64,000 bases of DNA. Origin: Sphagnum magellanicum. Taxonomy: Eukaryota > Streptophyta > Sphagnopsida > Sphagnales > Sphagnaceae. The stretch is from contig CM038916.1 of assembly GCA_021904315.1 (NCBI GenBank), positions 8,521,065 to 8,585,064 of the forward strand, given 5' to 3'. The position numbers and the translations under genes were made by a program. Positions 11,201 to 24,091 of the stretch are shown piece after piece. The notes below the pieces were generated by a model. It was given only the letters and a program-made list of their open reading frames with translations, searched no databases and had not been told where the DNA came from. Numbering within the stretch: the stretch's first letter is position 1; every line of letters starts with the position of its first letter.

Positions 11201-14200
11201 ATAGAACATTTCATAATATTTCAAAAGTATCTAAATTTTTTTTCACACAAATTCTCTTTTTAAGAGAATAATTTTTATATGATATCTTTTGAAAATAATA
11301 TAATTTGTGCTAAAGCTGCCAAGGTATTATGATAACATGAACAAGAAGACACCTTGTTATTCAATTGTGGGTGATTGATCAAGTTTCTACCATTTTGGGT
11401 TATTGATTTTGTTCCACTTTTGAACCATCACCATAGGGTGCCAACATGATTGCTCAACTTTTCTTGAAGGTTTAATAATGAACATGGTTTCGGAGAACTA
11501 GTTGATGTAATATTCCAAGTATCATACTCAGTTTGGCTATATTAAACAATAATGAGCATGGCATGTGATGATTTTAACCCACAATCATTTGCGAGGTGGT
11601 CATGACTCACAAGTCCCACCATCTAGTCCATTTCCTAATTAATGTTGACAAATGTTATATACATCAATGTTGATCTTTAGTCTCCTTGGACTTTATGAAA
11701 TAATAAAATTTCAAACCACATTGAAAATTTATTGAATTTTAAGGTTTTCTTTAAAAGTGAGCATTACAATCCTAAATGTTTGGACTCATGGCATCAATGG
11801 CATTAGCAAAAATGATTTTGCAAATTAATCTTCATTTTTGCAAGAACAATTTTTTTCACAAATTGGATTTTTTTTCACATTGCTTTTGTATGCTTTTACA
11901 AATAAATGGTTATTGGTTTTCTCAATATGACAATCTTTGAATTCAACATTTTTACAATTAATATAATTTGTGTCAAAGTTACCAAAGTACTATGGTATTC
12001 AAGTTTTGTTAATAAATTCATCCAACATATGTTGCTAGATGACAAAAAACTAACACCCATGGAAAAGTATATGAACAAATATATATTATGCACTAGAGGA
12101 GATTGTTACATTGAATCGGTTGAATTAGTGACTTAATCAAGTCCATGAATACAAACCATCAAGTACTTAACTCGATATAAATTGCAATTTAACTGTTGGC
12201 ACATAATGAACAAACCATTAACATGTCATCCAAATTATAGGCCCATTGGTGTTTTCATGATTAGGCTATAATGTGAGACAATGGTCACAAAAAAAATTAC
12301 AAAAATGATTTTAAAGTATGTGGTTTTTTTCCCTTTCAAGTGCCTTAATTTAAATACATGTTACATTTGAATTTTGTGATTAAAGTTATGAAAAAATAAT
12401 TGAAGAGTTTGCAAAATACCATCAATTGTTCATGATGTGCACAAGTACTACATGATGTGCACAAGTACTAATAAAAAGTGTGGGGCCGAAGGAGAAGAAA
12501 ATTTAAGTCACACTTCAAGACATTCACAAGTACATGTGTGCCCATTGCCATCATGAGTAATAATAATAATTTTTTCATCTCATTGCACAAATGGAGGAAT
12601 AGATATATGGGTCCATTGCCTATTATGAACCACCTTCATAGCTCCATGTACCACGTTTTTGTTGTCATTTTTTGTTGCACATTACATATAATATATGTAG
12701 TAACATTCAAGCAACCATGAGAGTCTAGTTGTGTGTGAAGATTGCAAATAGTTTTGGAACCTAGTTGTTGTTTATTACAAGATGATAACCGAATTCCTAA
12801 AGGCAATGTTGGCATTGGATTTTTGAAAACATCAAAACAAAACAAAACAACATGATATATGGGCCAACCATGACCAAAGGGATGTCCCACAAATCTTTAG
12901 CAAGGAAAAGGTCACCAAGTCAATGAACACTATCTTATTACAAACCTTGGAGGAAGAAGGTTGGGCATTACATTATTGCCCATGTTAAAGTTGTTAAACA
13001 TTGACAAAATAAAAAATGAAGGCATTAATATGCCACATTAAGTTAGCAAATTTAGTGTTTTTTTGTCATTTTTGTCAACACTAGGTTCAAATGTTTTATT
13101 GTGTTCATTTTGTTCATGAAAAGTTAGTCGAGAAAATTTGGTCAAGAAAAATTTATCTTTTGGTGAAGTTAAATTAAGGTCTTTTGTATTATCGTGTGTT
13201 TGATTGATTCACATGTAACTTGCTAACCCAAACGAAAAATCCACACTTGAAGATGACAAAACATAACATTATAAGCAAAGGTGCAACTTGACAAGACAAA
13301 TGAATTCATGTTTCCTCTATCAACAAGTTCAATTAGGCCATCATTATGGCAACACAACACAAAGGAGCAATCAATCAACAAAACATCTACCCTAAAATAA
13401 TAATTAAAAAAAAAAAAAACACCTACATGCACATTTTGAATTTCAATACCACATAAAGGCTAAATATGTCTCTATAACAATATTAGAGTTAGACACCTTA
13501 CTTGTTACCTATTTCTTTTGGGTTGTATGGATCACCATTTTGTAGTTTCTAAATACTAGGGAATCAATTGTGTTACTTAAATTACAAAGGGGATAAATGT
13601 CATTGCTCTATATCAGTGTTGGGTAGTTGTTTGCTTTAGTGGGTTAGAATTGTTGATTTTGGTTGGTAAAAACCAAATAGAATTAGGTATCATTTTCAAA
13701 ACTAGAACTAGAATCAGAACTAAATACAAAATAAAAAATTATTTATTTTTTGAGATTTAAAAATGGAACTAAAAACCAAGTTCCTTGATACCACCCATTG
13801 CACTTGGTTTTGTCTTAACACCTTTGCACCCTGATTTCGTTCCATTCACACGCCTTGCTAAACATTTATGTCACTTGCACATGACAAATCATGCATTGAT
13901 GAGCTTCGACATTCATACTTCATTTTGTAACTTAAGACTAATCTCCACCTCTAAACATGTGAAACAAAAATCCACTGCAAACTTCCCAAGTGGTCTAAGG
14001 CCTTGTCATCCAAGATTACCATCTCCTGATTTGACAACAATCACAAATTGCATAAATATTAACAAAATGAGGATTTGAAAAAAGGGAGGAGATGTCCTTG
14101 GCACATTAAGTCCTTCAACTAAACAAGTCTAGAGTTAGATTAGAAACAATCAAGTTCCTTGTTCTCTTTATGTGCGAAAAGGGAACGGAAGAATATGTTT

Positions 14201-15300
14201 CTATGGTTGAAAAGGAACATGACTAAAACCGTGGTTTACTTGATGTTAACTTGTAGTTAATTTAATTATGACCTGAAACTACTGGTTTGATTTTGGGTAG
14301 TAAGACACATATCGTAATTAAGTTTGCTTTTCAGAATTGGAATTTCTTTTTTGAAGAACTGGACCCAAAATTGGAAGCTATGCTTTAAATGTGATTGCTA
14401 TTATATATACATCCTTCATTACAACAAGACAAATTGATTTGAAAAAAAATATTACCTATTTCTCAGTAGCCCTCCAATGATACTCTAGCCCCCTTAAGAT
14501 TTTGTTATTCCTAGATGAATCATAAAAAATATAACAAACATACCTTGTCTCCACATCAAATTAAAAATAGGATCGGATGGATAAAAAACGATTAATTCAT
14601 ACAAGGCCATAGAATCATCCATTATGCCAGTTTTGGCTATAATGTAAGGCTACGGGTGCTCCATGTATGGTGGGAAAAAAAAAAATTATTGAATATTTTC
14701 CCTTCTTTTAAAAAAAAATGAATTTAGCAAATTATTCTTGCTCCTCCCAAGAGAAGGAGAGTGATGTGAAAAAATATGAAGATTTCGATTGGAAAACCCA
14801 AAAGTTTCTTCTGGTGATATGTTTCCCCTTGCTTTATTCATCCAAAGCTTCTTATTCGAAATTTTTGTCGATGAATTTGTGTAATAAATATTTTTTAGAA
14901 CTGGAACAGGAAGTTCTTCATAAAAGTAAAGAACCACATAACAATGCTATATTCTACCTTTGTGTATTTATTAGTATGGTGGTTGTGACAATTGATAAAT
15001 ATTTAAAATTATTTATAAATAAAATAAAAATCTATAACTATATTTTCAAAATGCATTGCTTAGTCTACAAAAAATTTCAAATTTTTGTTGGGAGGCCTAA
15101 CATATTTCCTAAACTTTTAAAAACTATTGCTCGAGAGTAATAAACAGAAAATTACAGATTTTGAAAATTTTCTCATTTATGAACTAAATTTTTTTTTCAA
15201 GATTTTAAAGGAGGATTTTTTTCTCTAAATATTTAAAAATTTACCCTCCAATATCTTAAACAAATACCTTAAACTTTGAATTGACATCATTTAGAAAAAT
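8282..15300. other. AT-rich gene-free stretch
   Basis: No coding region is supported. From about 9400 the DNA becomes very AT-rich. GAATT/TTGAA-rich repeats lie at 10430-10530. Related blocks containing AATATAATTTGTG, then CAAAG, occur near 11290 and 11955. An exact 20-bp tandem duplication is listed separately. Short open frames here have no recognisable product. Confidence 0.6.
12431..12470. repeat. Exact 20-bp tandem duplication
   Basis: The 20-mer CATGATGTGCACAAGTACTA occurs twice in direct succession without mismatch, in otherwise non-repetitive AT-rich DNA. Confidence 0.95.
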
Positions 15301-15330
15301 GTAAGCAACTCCAGCCAGATATGGCATACC

Positions 15331-16050
15331 CACCCACCAGTGCACCATCCACTGGATGTCCATTATGACTCAGTTGTTGATGAACCTCTCTCTATTCATG
15401 AGTTAATATTCGGTTTCACCTTGGTAACCTATAATGTCAGAAGTAGGGTCCTATACATACCTTACATATAGGTAGATGGGTAAGACAATAGGTGACTACA
15501 GAGTAAGTAGATAGAGTGTTTATACATAGGCAACCTGGGCTGCTTTTACTGTACATAAACTATAAGTAGTTAAAAAAGCAACCAAACTAACCACCATGGT
15601 TAATCGTCGACAACTGCAACCCAATGAAAAATCTATTTCCTAATCACTTATCATCCATCCATCATGGTGCAGTGGCTAGGTGCGGGTGGCCAGAATGAGC
15701 AAACAGCTGCTGCCAGCACCACCATCCACTGGATGTCCGTTATGACTCAGTTGTGGATGAACATCAACTGCAATAATAATACTTGGTTTCACCTTTGGTA
15801 ATCCATTTTGTAATCCAAGGAGGTTTGCATAGATAGGTAGATAGGTAGGAAAAATAGGTAAACACTAGGTAAGTAGAATGGTTTATACTTTATACATATA
15901 AGTAAGAGCTGCGCACTTGGTTTGTTGTTTACTAATTACTACCTACCTGCCTGCCTAATTAAAAACCTAGTAGTGACACCAGGTTGTTTATTAGTAGCTA
16001 GGTATTAAAGAAAATGTAACTGTGGTAACCACCATGGTTAGCTAGCTAAC
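15331..16050. repeat. Duplicated ~380-bp block upstream of the FLA gene
   Basis: Two diverged direct copies follow each other, about 15331-15700 and 15711-16050. Both begin with a CACCATCCACTGGATGTCC segment followed by TTATGACTCAGTTGT, continue with TTTCACCTT-GGTAA, then a GGTAGAT-GGTA segment and TTTATAC, and end with AACCACCATGGTTA. They lie 1.0-1.8 kb upstream of the FLA start codon, so they may carry upstream control sequence. The related phrase CCCACCAGTGCACCATCCA also occurs near 18950, and a variant in reverse near 39165. Confidence 0.8.
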
Positions 16051-16516
16051 TAGGGGAACTGGTTCAGCTAGCCAACAGAAAACTGTTTCCTGGGGTCAGT
16101 TGGCTGAACCAGTTGGTGGGTACTGGTTCACTCTGGAGTGAGTCTGGCCAGTTGAATAAAAATAATGCTGATAAGTAGCTGGCGGTGGTGGTTTTGTGAG
16201 TGGGACCCGGTCGGTCGGCCTGCTTGCTTGCTTGTTTGCTTGGTTGCTTGGTGCAGCTGCTGCTGCTTTTGTTTTGATCAGTTGGATGTCTGCACTCTGG
16301 ACACTACCCAACTGTCGTCGTGTACCTGCATTTGCTTTCCTGTCACTACCACCCAGCTGATCATTGCTGGCGTGCAGCGAGGATCAGCTGATCCCTCTGC
16401 TCCCCTCCTTCCTTACCCCCACTCCCACCCTCCTCTACTTTCTCCAGCTAGCTAGTGAACAACAAGTCTTTCATCTCTTGTGATCTGTTATATCTAGACA
16501 CACATACATACACGCA

Positions 16517-16538
16517 CTCTCTCTCTCTCTCTCTCTCT
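16517..16538. repeat. (CT)11 microsatellite, FLA leader region
   Basis: A pure CT run lies about 570 bp upstream of the FLA ATG. CT runs are common in plant 5-prime leaders, and the region downstream holds possible 5-prime UTR acceptors (TTTGCAG at about 17023, TTGTTCAG at about 16902). This suggests the FLA transcript starts upstream of here and has a leader intron, which is an inference. Confidence 0.6.
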
Positions 16539-17105
16539 AGAGTTCAGTTCCACCATCTTCCGCTACTAAATCTAGTTCTGATCCGGGGCACTAGCTAGCT
16601 GGAATCAGAGTCCTTATACTTTCCCTGAGCTGCTGGTGCTGCATCACCTAGCTCCATTCTCGGACTCCCCGAGGTCTAGTCCTTTTTCTCTCATTTTCTA
16701 CACTTTGACCTGCTGCTGCTGTTAGCACTACTAGTGTTATCAGTTATACTACTTTACAACTGTGCTGCAAGCTGCTTCTGCATATTAATGCAGTAGTTCT
16801 CAGATCATTGATCTCATTGTACTCGCTAGCTAGCTTTGCGGTTAAAAAAAAATCCGTGTTATACGCATTGTCTGTGATTGTTGTTTTTGCTTGTTTGTTC
16901 AGGATCTAGATCGATCCAAGCAGTTTCAGTGTTGTTGATCTCAAGAGTAGCTTAATATTATCAATTGCTATTAACGAATATATGCTGATCTGATTAGGAT
17001 TGCTTTGGCGCATTCATTTGCAGGCTTTGGACTAGGAAGAAGCTGAAGAGAACAGACAGACAGATCAATCCCGCGGGGGAGAAAGAACAATCACTGCAAG
17101 GCACG

Positions 17106-17882
17106 ATGTCGAAGTCTCGGAAGATGTGCAGTTTAGATCAAATGCAGCAGCTGATGCTGGTGGTTGTATTGGTGATGACAAGTTTGGTGCACTCGGTGTC
17201 AGGACAGAACCTGACGGCGGTGTTACTGGGATTCACCCAGTATTCCCAATTCAACACCCTATTGAGCAGCACGGGAGTGGCGCAGCAGCTAGCAGCGTTC
17301 AGAACCTACAGCGTCATGGTTCCCAGCAACGATGTCCTCACTCCATGGCTGGCTGCCAATTCCAAGTTCACGACAGGGGAGATTGCCAACGTTCTCAGAT
17401 ACCACGTTCTGATGAATTACTTCACAGTGGACGAGCTGCGAGGTCTCAACGCAGGTGAGAATGTGACCACCTTGTACCAAGACACTGGCAACGCATTCGG
17501 ACAAGACGGCATGCTCACCATCACCGATGGAACTGGCGGTGAAGTCTTCATTGGTCCTGTCGGCGTGACACCTACAGTGCAAATCCTCACCAACATCACC
17601 CAGTTCCCTTACAACTTGACCATGTTCCAGATCAGTGGAGTTCTAGTCCCCTTGGGATTGGTAGCCTTACCGCCAGCTCCCACTCCTGCTCCTGTTCCGG
17701 CTACAGCTCCAGTACCTGTCGAGGCTCCTGCAAAGGCGGCTCCCACTCTTTCTACTCCTGCTACTAAGGCCACAGCTCCTAGCCCCAATGCAGCAACTGC
17801 TCTGCTTGTACATCAGTACAGTTACATCTTGCTGCTCTCTTCGCTCATGCTCTTCTCAGCAAGTTTTCTGTTGAAACTCTAG
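17106..17882 (+). CDS. Fasciclin-like arabinogalactan protein (FLA), one FAS1 domain
   Basis: A single-exon gene encodes 258 residues. Residues 1-33 form a signal peptide (hydrophobic LMLVVVLVMTSLVHS, likely cut after VSG). Residues about 36-182 form one FAS1 domain with the H1-type stretch MVPSND (71-76) and the H2-type YH (99-100) typical of the fold. Four N-glycosylation sequons are visible (N35, N119, N163, N170). Residues 188-228 are Pro/Ala/Thr/Ser-rich with PAPTPAPVPATAPVP, the arabinogalactan glycomodule type. Residues about 232-258 form a hydrophobic C-terminal tail of the kind replaced by a GPI anchor. Such proteins sit on the outer face of the plasma membrane and in the wall, with roles in adhesion and wall structure. 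Length fits single-FAS1 FLAs. The first in-frame ATG was chosen because it directly starts the signal peptide. Which FLA subgroup it belongs to cannot be told. Confidence 0.95.
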   Translation: MSKSRKMCSLDQMQQLMLVVVLVMTSLVHSVSGQNLTAVLLGFTQYSQFNTLLSSTGVAQQLAAFRTYSVMVPSNDVLTPWLAANSKFTTGEIANVLRYHVLMNYFTVDELRGLNAGENVTTLYQDTGNAFGQDGMLTITDGTGGEVFIGPVGVTPTVQILTNITQFPYNLTMFQISGVLVPLGLVALPPAPTPAPVPATAPVPVEAPAKAAPTLSTPATKATAPSPNAATALLVHQYSYILLLSSLMLFSASFLLKL

Positions 17883-18408
17883 CTTGTTGCCGATCGGTGA
17901 CGACGACGACGATCATCAGCAGCAGCTCTCATGAACTGCATCTGCAATTCACGGTATTCATGCGAGGAGAATTTTTTTTAACCAATGATTGATGTGCTCA
18001 AGGGACATAAACTACCAGCTAGCAGTACAGCCGGGAATCAGGCCGATCAAGCTCCACAAACTCTCCACAATCCAAGTCTGCAGCTTTTTAGTACACCAGA
18101 TCCAGACTAGATTTGTTGTTTTTTCTTCTTCATGTGTTCAAAGTGTTGAAGCAGAAGATGATCCATTCCCTGATGAGCAGTCTTCAGAAGATGTATTTTT
18201 TCCCCCATTCATTGTATTACTGCACCCGAGTAGCTAGGACTCCTGAAATCCTGATGAATTCATTACAGCTTCCTGTTGCAGCTAGCTAGCTTGTCCATCA
18301 AGACTGCTGCTGGTCTAGCTAGTGATCCTGTCCCCAGTACTAGTAGCTAGCTAGAGAATGAGTGTATCAGAACTTACAAAGTTCTCCCTTCTTTTTTTTC
18401 TCTTCTTA

Positions 18409-18414
18409 AATAAA
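18409..18414 (+). terminator. Possible polyadenylation signal for FLA
   Basis: An AATAAA hexamer lies about 530 bp downstream of the FLA stop codon, after a T-rich stretch. It is the first perfect one seen in that direction. Plant poly(A) signals are loose, so this is only a candidate. Confidence 0.35.
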
Positions 18415-18419
18415 ACTAT

Positions 18420-21360
18420 ATTTTCACTTGGAACTACCTAGTAGTATAATTAGTACTGTTAATCTGCTGATCTTCTAGTGCATGGTTCTTATAAATCTAG
18501 CAAAGTTTGGAAACTTTTCTGTTGATTGAATGCTCCCAGGCTAGTAGCTCAGTCAAGAATTGCAGCAGCTTGTTGATCTGTTTCCGATCATAACTTCCCA
18601 GTAACACAAATTAGGTTCATGTGTTGATCATCATTCCTAGCATAACATTGAATTCTGTTTCTGATTGTTGTGGTCCTGAGTGAGTTTTGGGTTCCTGCAA
18701 TTTCCAACAAATGAACTGACAGTTGCAAGCCATTATTCCCTAGGGGAGAAATTATTCAGGCAGAATAATAAATAATAATAATATATGTTTGCATGTTTAA
18801 GGTAGTACATGTGATGTAGGTCTACAAGAGCAATTTTTGGCCATCATTATTCCTACCTAGTACCTTATTATATGTGGCTAGTTCATTCATCTAGCTGTCT
18901 CTACACATGAAGAGCTCGTTGTGTTTTTTGGCTTGAGTGACCCAGCACCCACCAGTGCACCATCCAAAAAATCCCGTTCTGGGATTTCATGGATAAGATG
19001 AAACTGTCCCCCAGGGGTCAGTTTACTTGGTCAGTATATGTATTTTTCTTATGCTCCTTTTTTTCCCCTAGCTCAGTATTTTTTTTTCTGGGAACAGTTT
19101 TTTCATCACTTTTTTTTTGGCCCACCCCTGACCCCAAGTTTTTTTTGGGAAGCTCCTACCTACCCCAACCCACCTACCTCCCTCATCCTGCTGACTACCT
19201 CCCCACCCACCTCCTTTTGCGCTCACTTCCATCGCCAAAGCTTCCAACCTAGAGAGAGCTTGAGTAGATCAGAGCTTCTAGAGTGCAAAATCCACAGTAG
19301 CTTCGAAGGCTGGGAGCTTCAGGAATGTCAACGTGGTGGTAGTAGGAGTGCGAAAGCAAGAGTAGCTTCAAGGTGGTGGCAGAAGTGGGAGCCTGAAGGT
19401 AAGCTCCCTTCTCCTTCTCTTTTCTTATTTTGTTGCCGTGAAGAGATGACAACGGTGCCATCGTTGTATTTTAAAAAATAAATAAAAAATTGTGAAGAAA
19501 ACAATGACGACATTGTCATTGTGTCATCCTTAGCCTTTTCTATTGCTTTGTAAGTGTGAGAAAATAACAACAAGCAACTATTGCTCATCATCATTATGTT
19601 GTGGTCTTGCAGGAGCAAAAGAATGATGACAAGCGCTGCTCGTCGTTGTTTTGCTATACTTAAAACTATATGCATGAGCTATGAAAATCCTTCATATTTG
19701 CTTGTGACCCAATTCGAATAGCACCAGTTTACATGGGTTGGGGAAACCATGATACCAACTCCATCAACTTTCCTTCTTGCAATTCCATCTCAATGTGCAA
19801 CAACAAGACTTACTGTTGTAAAATCAAAATAGGAAAACTATAGGCAAGAATTTGATCAACAACATGGATTGAGATCTCATCATCTGCTTGTTTTTTTGTG
19901 GTGCAATGGCTGTGTATTTTGCCTCGGAAATGAAGGCGTTGAAGGACGATTGTGAACGTTTTGAAATTTTCCCACCATGTCACATCTGTTCCAATAAATC
20001 AGGTTAAAAGCAGCATCAAACAAGAACTTTGTGTTATGAAACCTAAATGAAAATCAAGACTTCTTGCTGCAAATTGTTCTAAATTTCTGTTTTCAAAAAT
20101 AATTTCCCAATTCTTTCAGGCCATGTTTGATCATGCCAAATGTTGAAGTTTCTTGGAATTTTTGTTTAATCATCTTCAATGCATGCAAAAGGACTTTGCA
20201 GATATTTCAACCCATCTTGGTATTCAAAGTACATCATCCCTTACATTCCATATGATCTAAATGTGTTATGTGTTGTCTTCAAAAAGTGATTGATCTCCAC
20301 CCATGTTTTTTTCATCTTGTTAACTTTTTGGAGTCTATTTATGTCTATGTTTCTCTCCATCCATGTTATTTAGGATTTGTCACAAGCTTCAAGAACACAA
20401 ATCTATTTGTGAAATTCATGGAGAGAATCTGACAAAAAAATTGGAAAAAAACTTGCTGAGGATTGATTGGGGAATCACTATTGTAAGGAATTTTTATTTG
20501 AGCTTGCAACTCCAATATTGACGAAGATCTATTATATGGGTGTGGCTGGACATGACCTTGCAAGTAGTTATCAAGAGGCTCATGATTAATGTGCCATTTG
20601 GAGTGTTTTTTTCTAGAGGTTTGGATTCGTCTTTAGTGGCTGTGGTGGCATCATGACATCTCAATGACACTGAAGCTGCCAATGTTTGGGGTGCCCAACT
20701 TCACACTTTCTCTATCGACCTCAAGGTGATGATAGATCTTGATTAGTACCTAAAAGCTTTCAGTATGATTCCTACTTAGGTGTAATAATATATAACAGGA
20801 TGCATGTGTGGATTACAAGAATGATTTTGTGAACTAGTTTATTTAAAGAACTAGAATTCATTATCATCATGGAGTAAACTAAAAGTTGGAATTATTTAGC
20901 TTGGTGATTTAGATTACTTGAGCAATATTTTGAATTGAGATCTAGGTGGGTTTTTTGTTTTAGTTATAGGGTTCACCTAATCTACAAGTTGCAAAGGAAG
21001 TTGCAAATTACTTGAAAACAAACCACCATGAATGCAATACCCTTCTTAGCAATTGTTTAGGATAGTAATTTGTTTTTGAGGCAACCACATTTTTACCATT
21101 ATGACATGTTCCCCATTTTAGGGTGGGGTTGTTTTGGATTTGGTCATTTTTGCACATTTTTGTAACACATGTCACCCATTTTTAAATTTATCTAAGGCAT
21201 TTTACTTTCATTTTACAACATCTTGTGTTAATAATTAGAAATACATTCCCACATATTCTTATATGTATGTTTGATGAAATTATGAAAAAATTGATTCTAA
21301 TCTTGCACTCAAACCAAAAAACCTTTATTTACCCAAAAAAAAAAAAGTTCAAACCTAGAA
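18420..21360. other. Intergenic DNA with minor repeats
   Basis: No gene is supported. At 19430-19650 a loosely repeated motif (GATGACAA..., TCGTTGTT, TTGTCATTG) recurs about four times with small inverted pairs. The rest is unremarkable AT-rich DNA. Confidence 0.5.
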
Positions 21361-21960
21361 GAAAAACAATACCCTCATGAGGGTGTTCTATAAACACCAT
21401 GGATTGAATTTTTTGGTCCAAACTATTGGAGGGATATTGCTTGTGCCCAAAATTACTTACTGCACATGTAATAATCTTATTAAGGTATATCAGAATTCCT
21501 TTGGCTCCATAACATATCTAAAGAATTTTGGAGGGGTACTGCATAACCATACCAAAACTTAGAAGGAAAGCAATACCTTATTTGGGATTTTTTGCAAACA
21601 CCATGGGCTCCTAGAGGGGTATTGCATTGCCCAAACAAAACCTAGAAGGAATGCGATATCCTCATGAAGGTAATTTGTAAACACTATGGATTGAATTATT
21701 TTGGTCCAAGTTATTGGAGGGGTATTGCTTGTGCCCAGAATTACACAATGCATGTGCAATACTTCTCTTACGATATATTAAAAATTGTTTGGGTTCCATC
21801 ACATATCTATTGAAACTTGGAGGGGTATTGCAAAGCCATACAAAAATATAAAAGGAAAACAATACCCTATTTAAGGTAATCTGCAAACACCATGGGCTTA
21901 ATTATTTTGGTTTATGTTATTGGAGGGGTATGAACTATCATTAAAATGAGGGTATTGTAA
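21360..21960 (+). repeat. Array of ~100-bp units marked by GGAGGGGTATTGC
   Basis: The motif GGAGGGGTATTGC (with small changes) occurs at 21428, 21530, 21614, 21716, 21819 and 21922, i.e. every 84-103 bp. Between motifs, phrases such as AAACACCATGG..TTGAATT, TTTTGGTCCA and CTTAGAAGGAAA recur, alternating between two unit types, so the higher-order period is about 200-290 bp. A matching array in reverse orientation lies at 27380-27840. Confidence 0.85.
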
Positions 21961-23017
21961 TTACACATCAAAATTTTATTGAAACAACCTTATACCATCA
22001 ATGTGGCCAATATTATAATACCCTCATGTACATATAATACCAACAATTTTGCATTGGTCCATTTAACAATTCTTTTCATTTATGAGTTTGAAAATATCTT
22101 TCAACTATATTTAATGTTTATTTAAAATTTATAACATGATTTTTTATTAAGATATTATATATTTTAAAATGCAAAAAAAAAACCCACATATTAATTAATT
22201 AAATATTTCATTATTTCATATATTTTAAATTAAATTTTATATAAAGTTAAAAAATTACATTGACCAAACATACATAATATTAGGTATTTATATTTTAAAA
22301 ATACAATTAAAACCCTTATTCCTAAACTTTAAACCCTGATTGAAGGAATTTAGGGCTTACTGAATTTTTATTTATTTATTTATTTCCTTAAAAAAGGAGA
22401 AAATTGGGTCATTATAGAAGCCAAATATTCAAACAAAAATTAAATGAAACACAAACACAATTTACATTTCTGGGAAAATTTTAATTCTTTTTGAAAATTA
22501 AAAACATCATAACCAAATTACACTATACATAACAATGGGTTTATATATATTAAAATTACATTTAATATAAAATTTAATAAAATTTTATTTTATTTTGAAT
22601 AAATATTAAAATATCATATATCTTAAAATGAATAAAAATTTTAATTTTATAATATTACTAAATACATATAAGGCTAGGCTATGTAAGAATTAGCCTATTC
22701 GCTTATTACTTATGTTAGGCTAGGTTGTCTAATTTGGTTAGTGTCAACACTTTAATCAATTAGACAACCTTGGCTATGAACTTCTGTTGTAGTTGACAAT
22801 TTTTTGTGTGTTTATGCCTACATCCATATGGTTTGAAAAATGTTCATTTGAAAAAATATCCAATGTGCCTTTCTAATGATCATCTGATTTTCATGCTCAC
22901 AAAAAATCAAAAAAAAAAATCACAAAAATCACAATATTTTTGAAAATTAGAATTAGAACTATAGTTAAAACTAAAAAACTAAAAACTAAGAACTCTAACT
23001 AGAATTAAAACCTACCT
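21961..23017. other. Very AT-rich gene-free stretch
   Basis: No gene is seen. Right after the array a phrase ACCATCAATGTGGCCAA occurs near 21993. Close variants appear near 27006 and 27213 in the same orientation. The rest is simple AT-rich sequence with TTTA repeats near 22368-22385. Confidence 0.6.
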
Positions 23018-23971
23018 TGACGCGCTCCCAAGTTCCTAGTTAAGCCCAAGATGGACCTAAGTTACTTAAATAGTGGAATTGTAAGGAATTCGGAACATGC
23101 TCCCAGCTCTCAGCACTAGAAGGGGTAGAGGGGCGTGCTGAAGGTCCGAGATGGGATTAGGAAGAGTGACAAGTTTTAGTTACTTACTCAAACTTGCATC
23201 AAACCAACCAACAAGTTGGTTAGATCATTTTCTAGAACACCGTTAATGCTAAGACAAATCATGGGTAACTTTGGACTCACATGACTCACCACGGCCAGAA
23301 TTCGGGGGAAGCCACCACCTTCCCCCATATAGTATATTCTGTGCCTCTCCATACATTCTCAGGACGGATGATGCCACCATCCGGTGGCACTTCCTCCCCC
23401 CCATGTACTTTCTTAATTATTCTAATGTTTGAAGGGGCTACTACCTCCTTCCCATGTCCCAGGGTTCTCCTTGTGCCTCTCCGTGGCACCTACATCCAAA
23501 TGGCTTTTTGTCCCGAGATTTCCAAGGAGGAGTTCCGAAACTGTCCTGGTTTGGATTCCCGGGATTTCACGAGATCATACCTCTTTGCTCAGACCTTCGA
23601 TTGGGATGATGTCTAAAGCAAACTTGTAGCTCTCCTTGAGAGCTTTCTAATGGTGTGTCGCATTCCACTTGCACACACCGAGGTTGGGTCGATTTCCGAC
23701 TTTTACTGGTCGGGAGTCAAACTGCTAGTTTGACTTTCAACCTTTCTTTTTGCCATAACTTGTGCTACAGATATCCAAATGGCCCATGCGAGCCCATTTT
23801 CGACATTTACACTTTGATAACTTTCTAATGATATAAGGAACATTCCGATTTAAGGTGTTTTGACCCCTACAACCGAACTTTGAAGTTTTGAGAGTCCTTG
23901 AAAACTCCCAAGTCCCCATTTCAGGAGTGTGAGTTTCATCGTCACACTCATTCAAAGTAGGGTTGCAACAT
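23018..23971 (+). repeat. Left arm of a ~1.9-kb imperfect palindrome
   Basis: The arm begins TGACGCGCTCCCAAGT and ends near GTAGGGTTGCAACA. Its reverse complement is found, in the same order and throughout its length, in the arm at 24092-24911. Matched landmarks include ACTCACCACGGCC, GGGGGAAGCCACCACCTTC, CATCCAAATGGCT, the GTAGCTCTC...GAGCTTTC segment, AGTCAAACTG, CATAACTTG and ATATAAGGAACA. Base composition is clearly more GC-rich than both flanks. No protein is encoded across it that I can recognise. Confidence 0.9.
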
Positions 23972-24091
23972 GCCTATGATTATGGCCATTGATGAGGTTG
24001 TTATTTTAAATTTGTTGTTACAAAATTTACAAGGGATATGGTGTGATAATATCTTGATTTTGAGTTAATTGATTAGGCAAATGAGCTTGTG

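Noticed and set aside
17126-17599. Other open frames over the FLA gene, both strands
   Set aside because: They are shadows of the FLA reading frame and have no signal peptide or domain.
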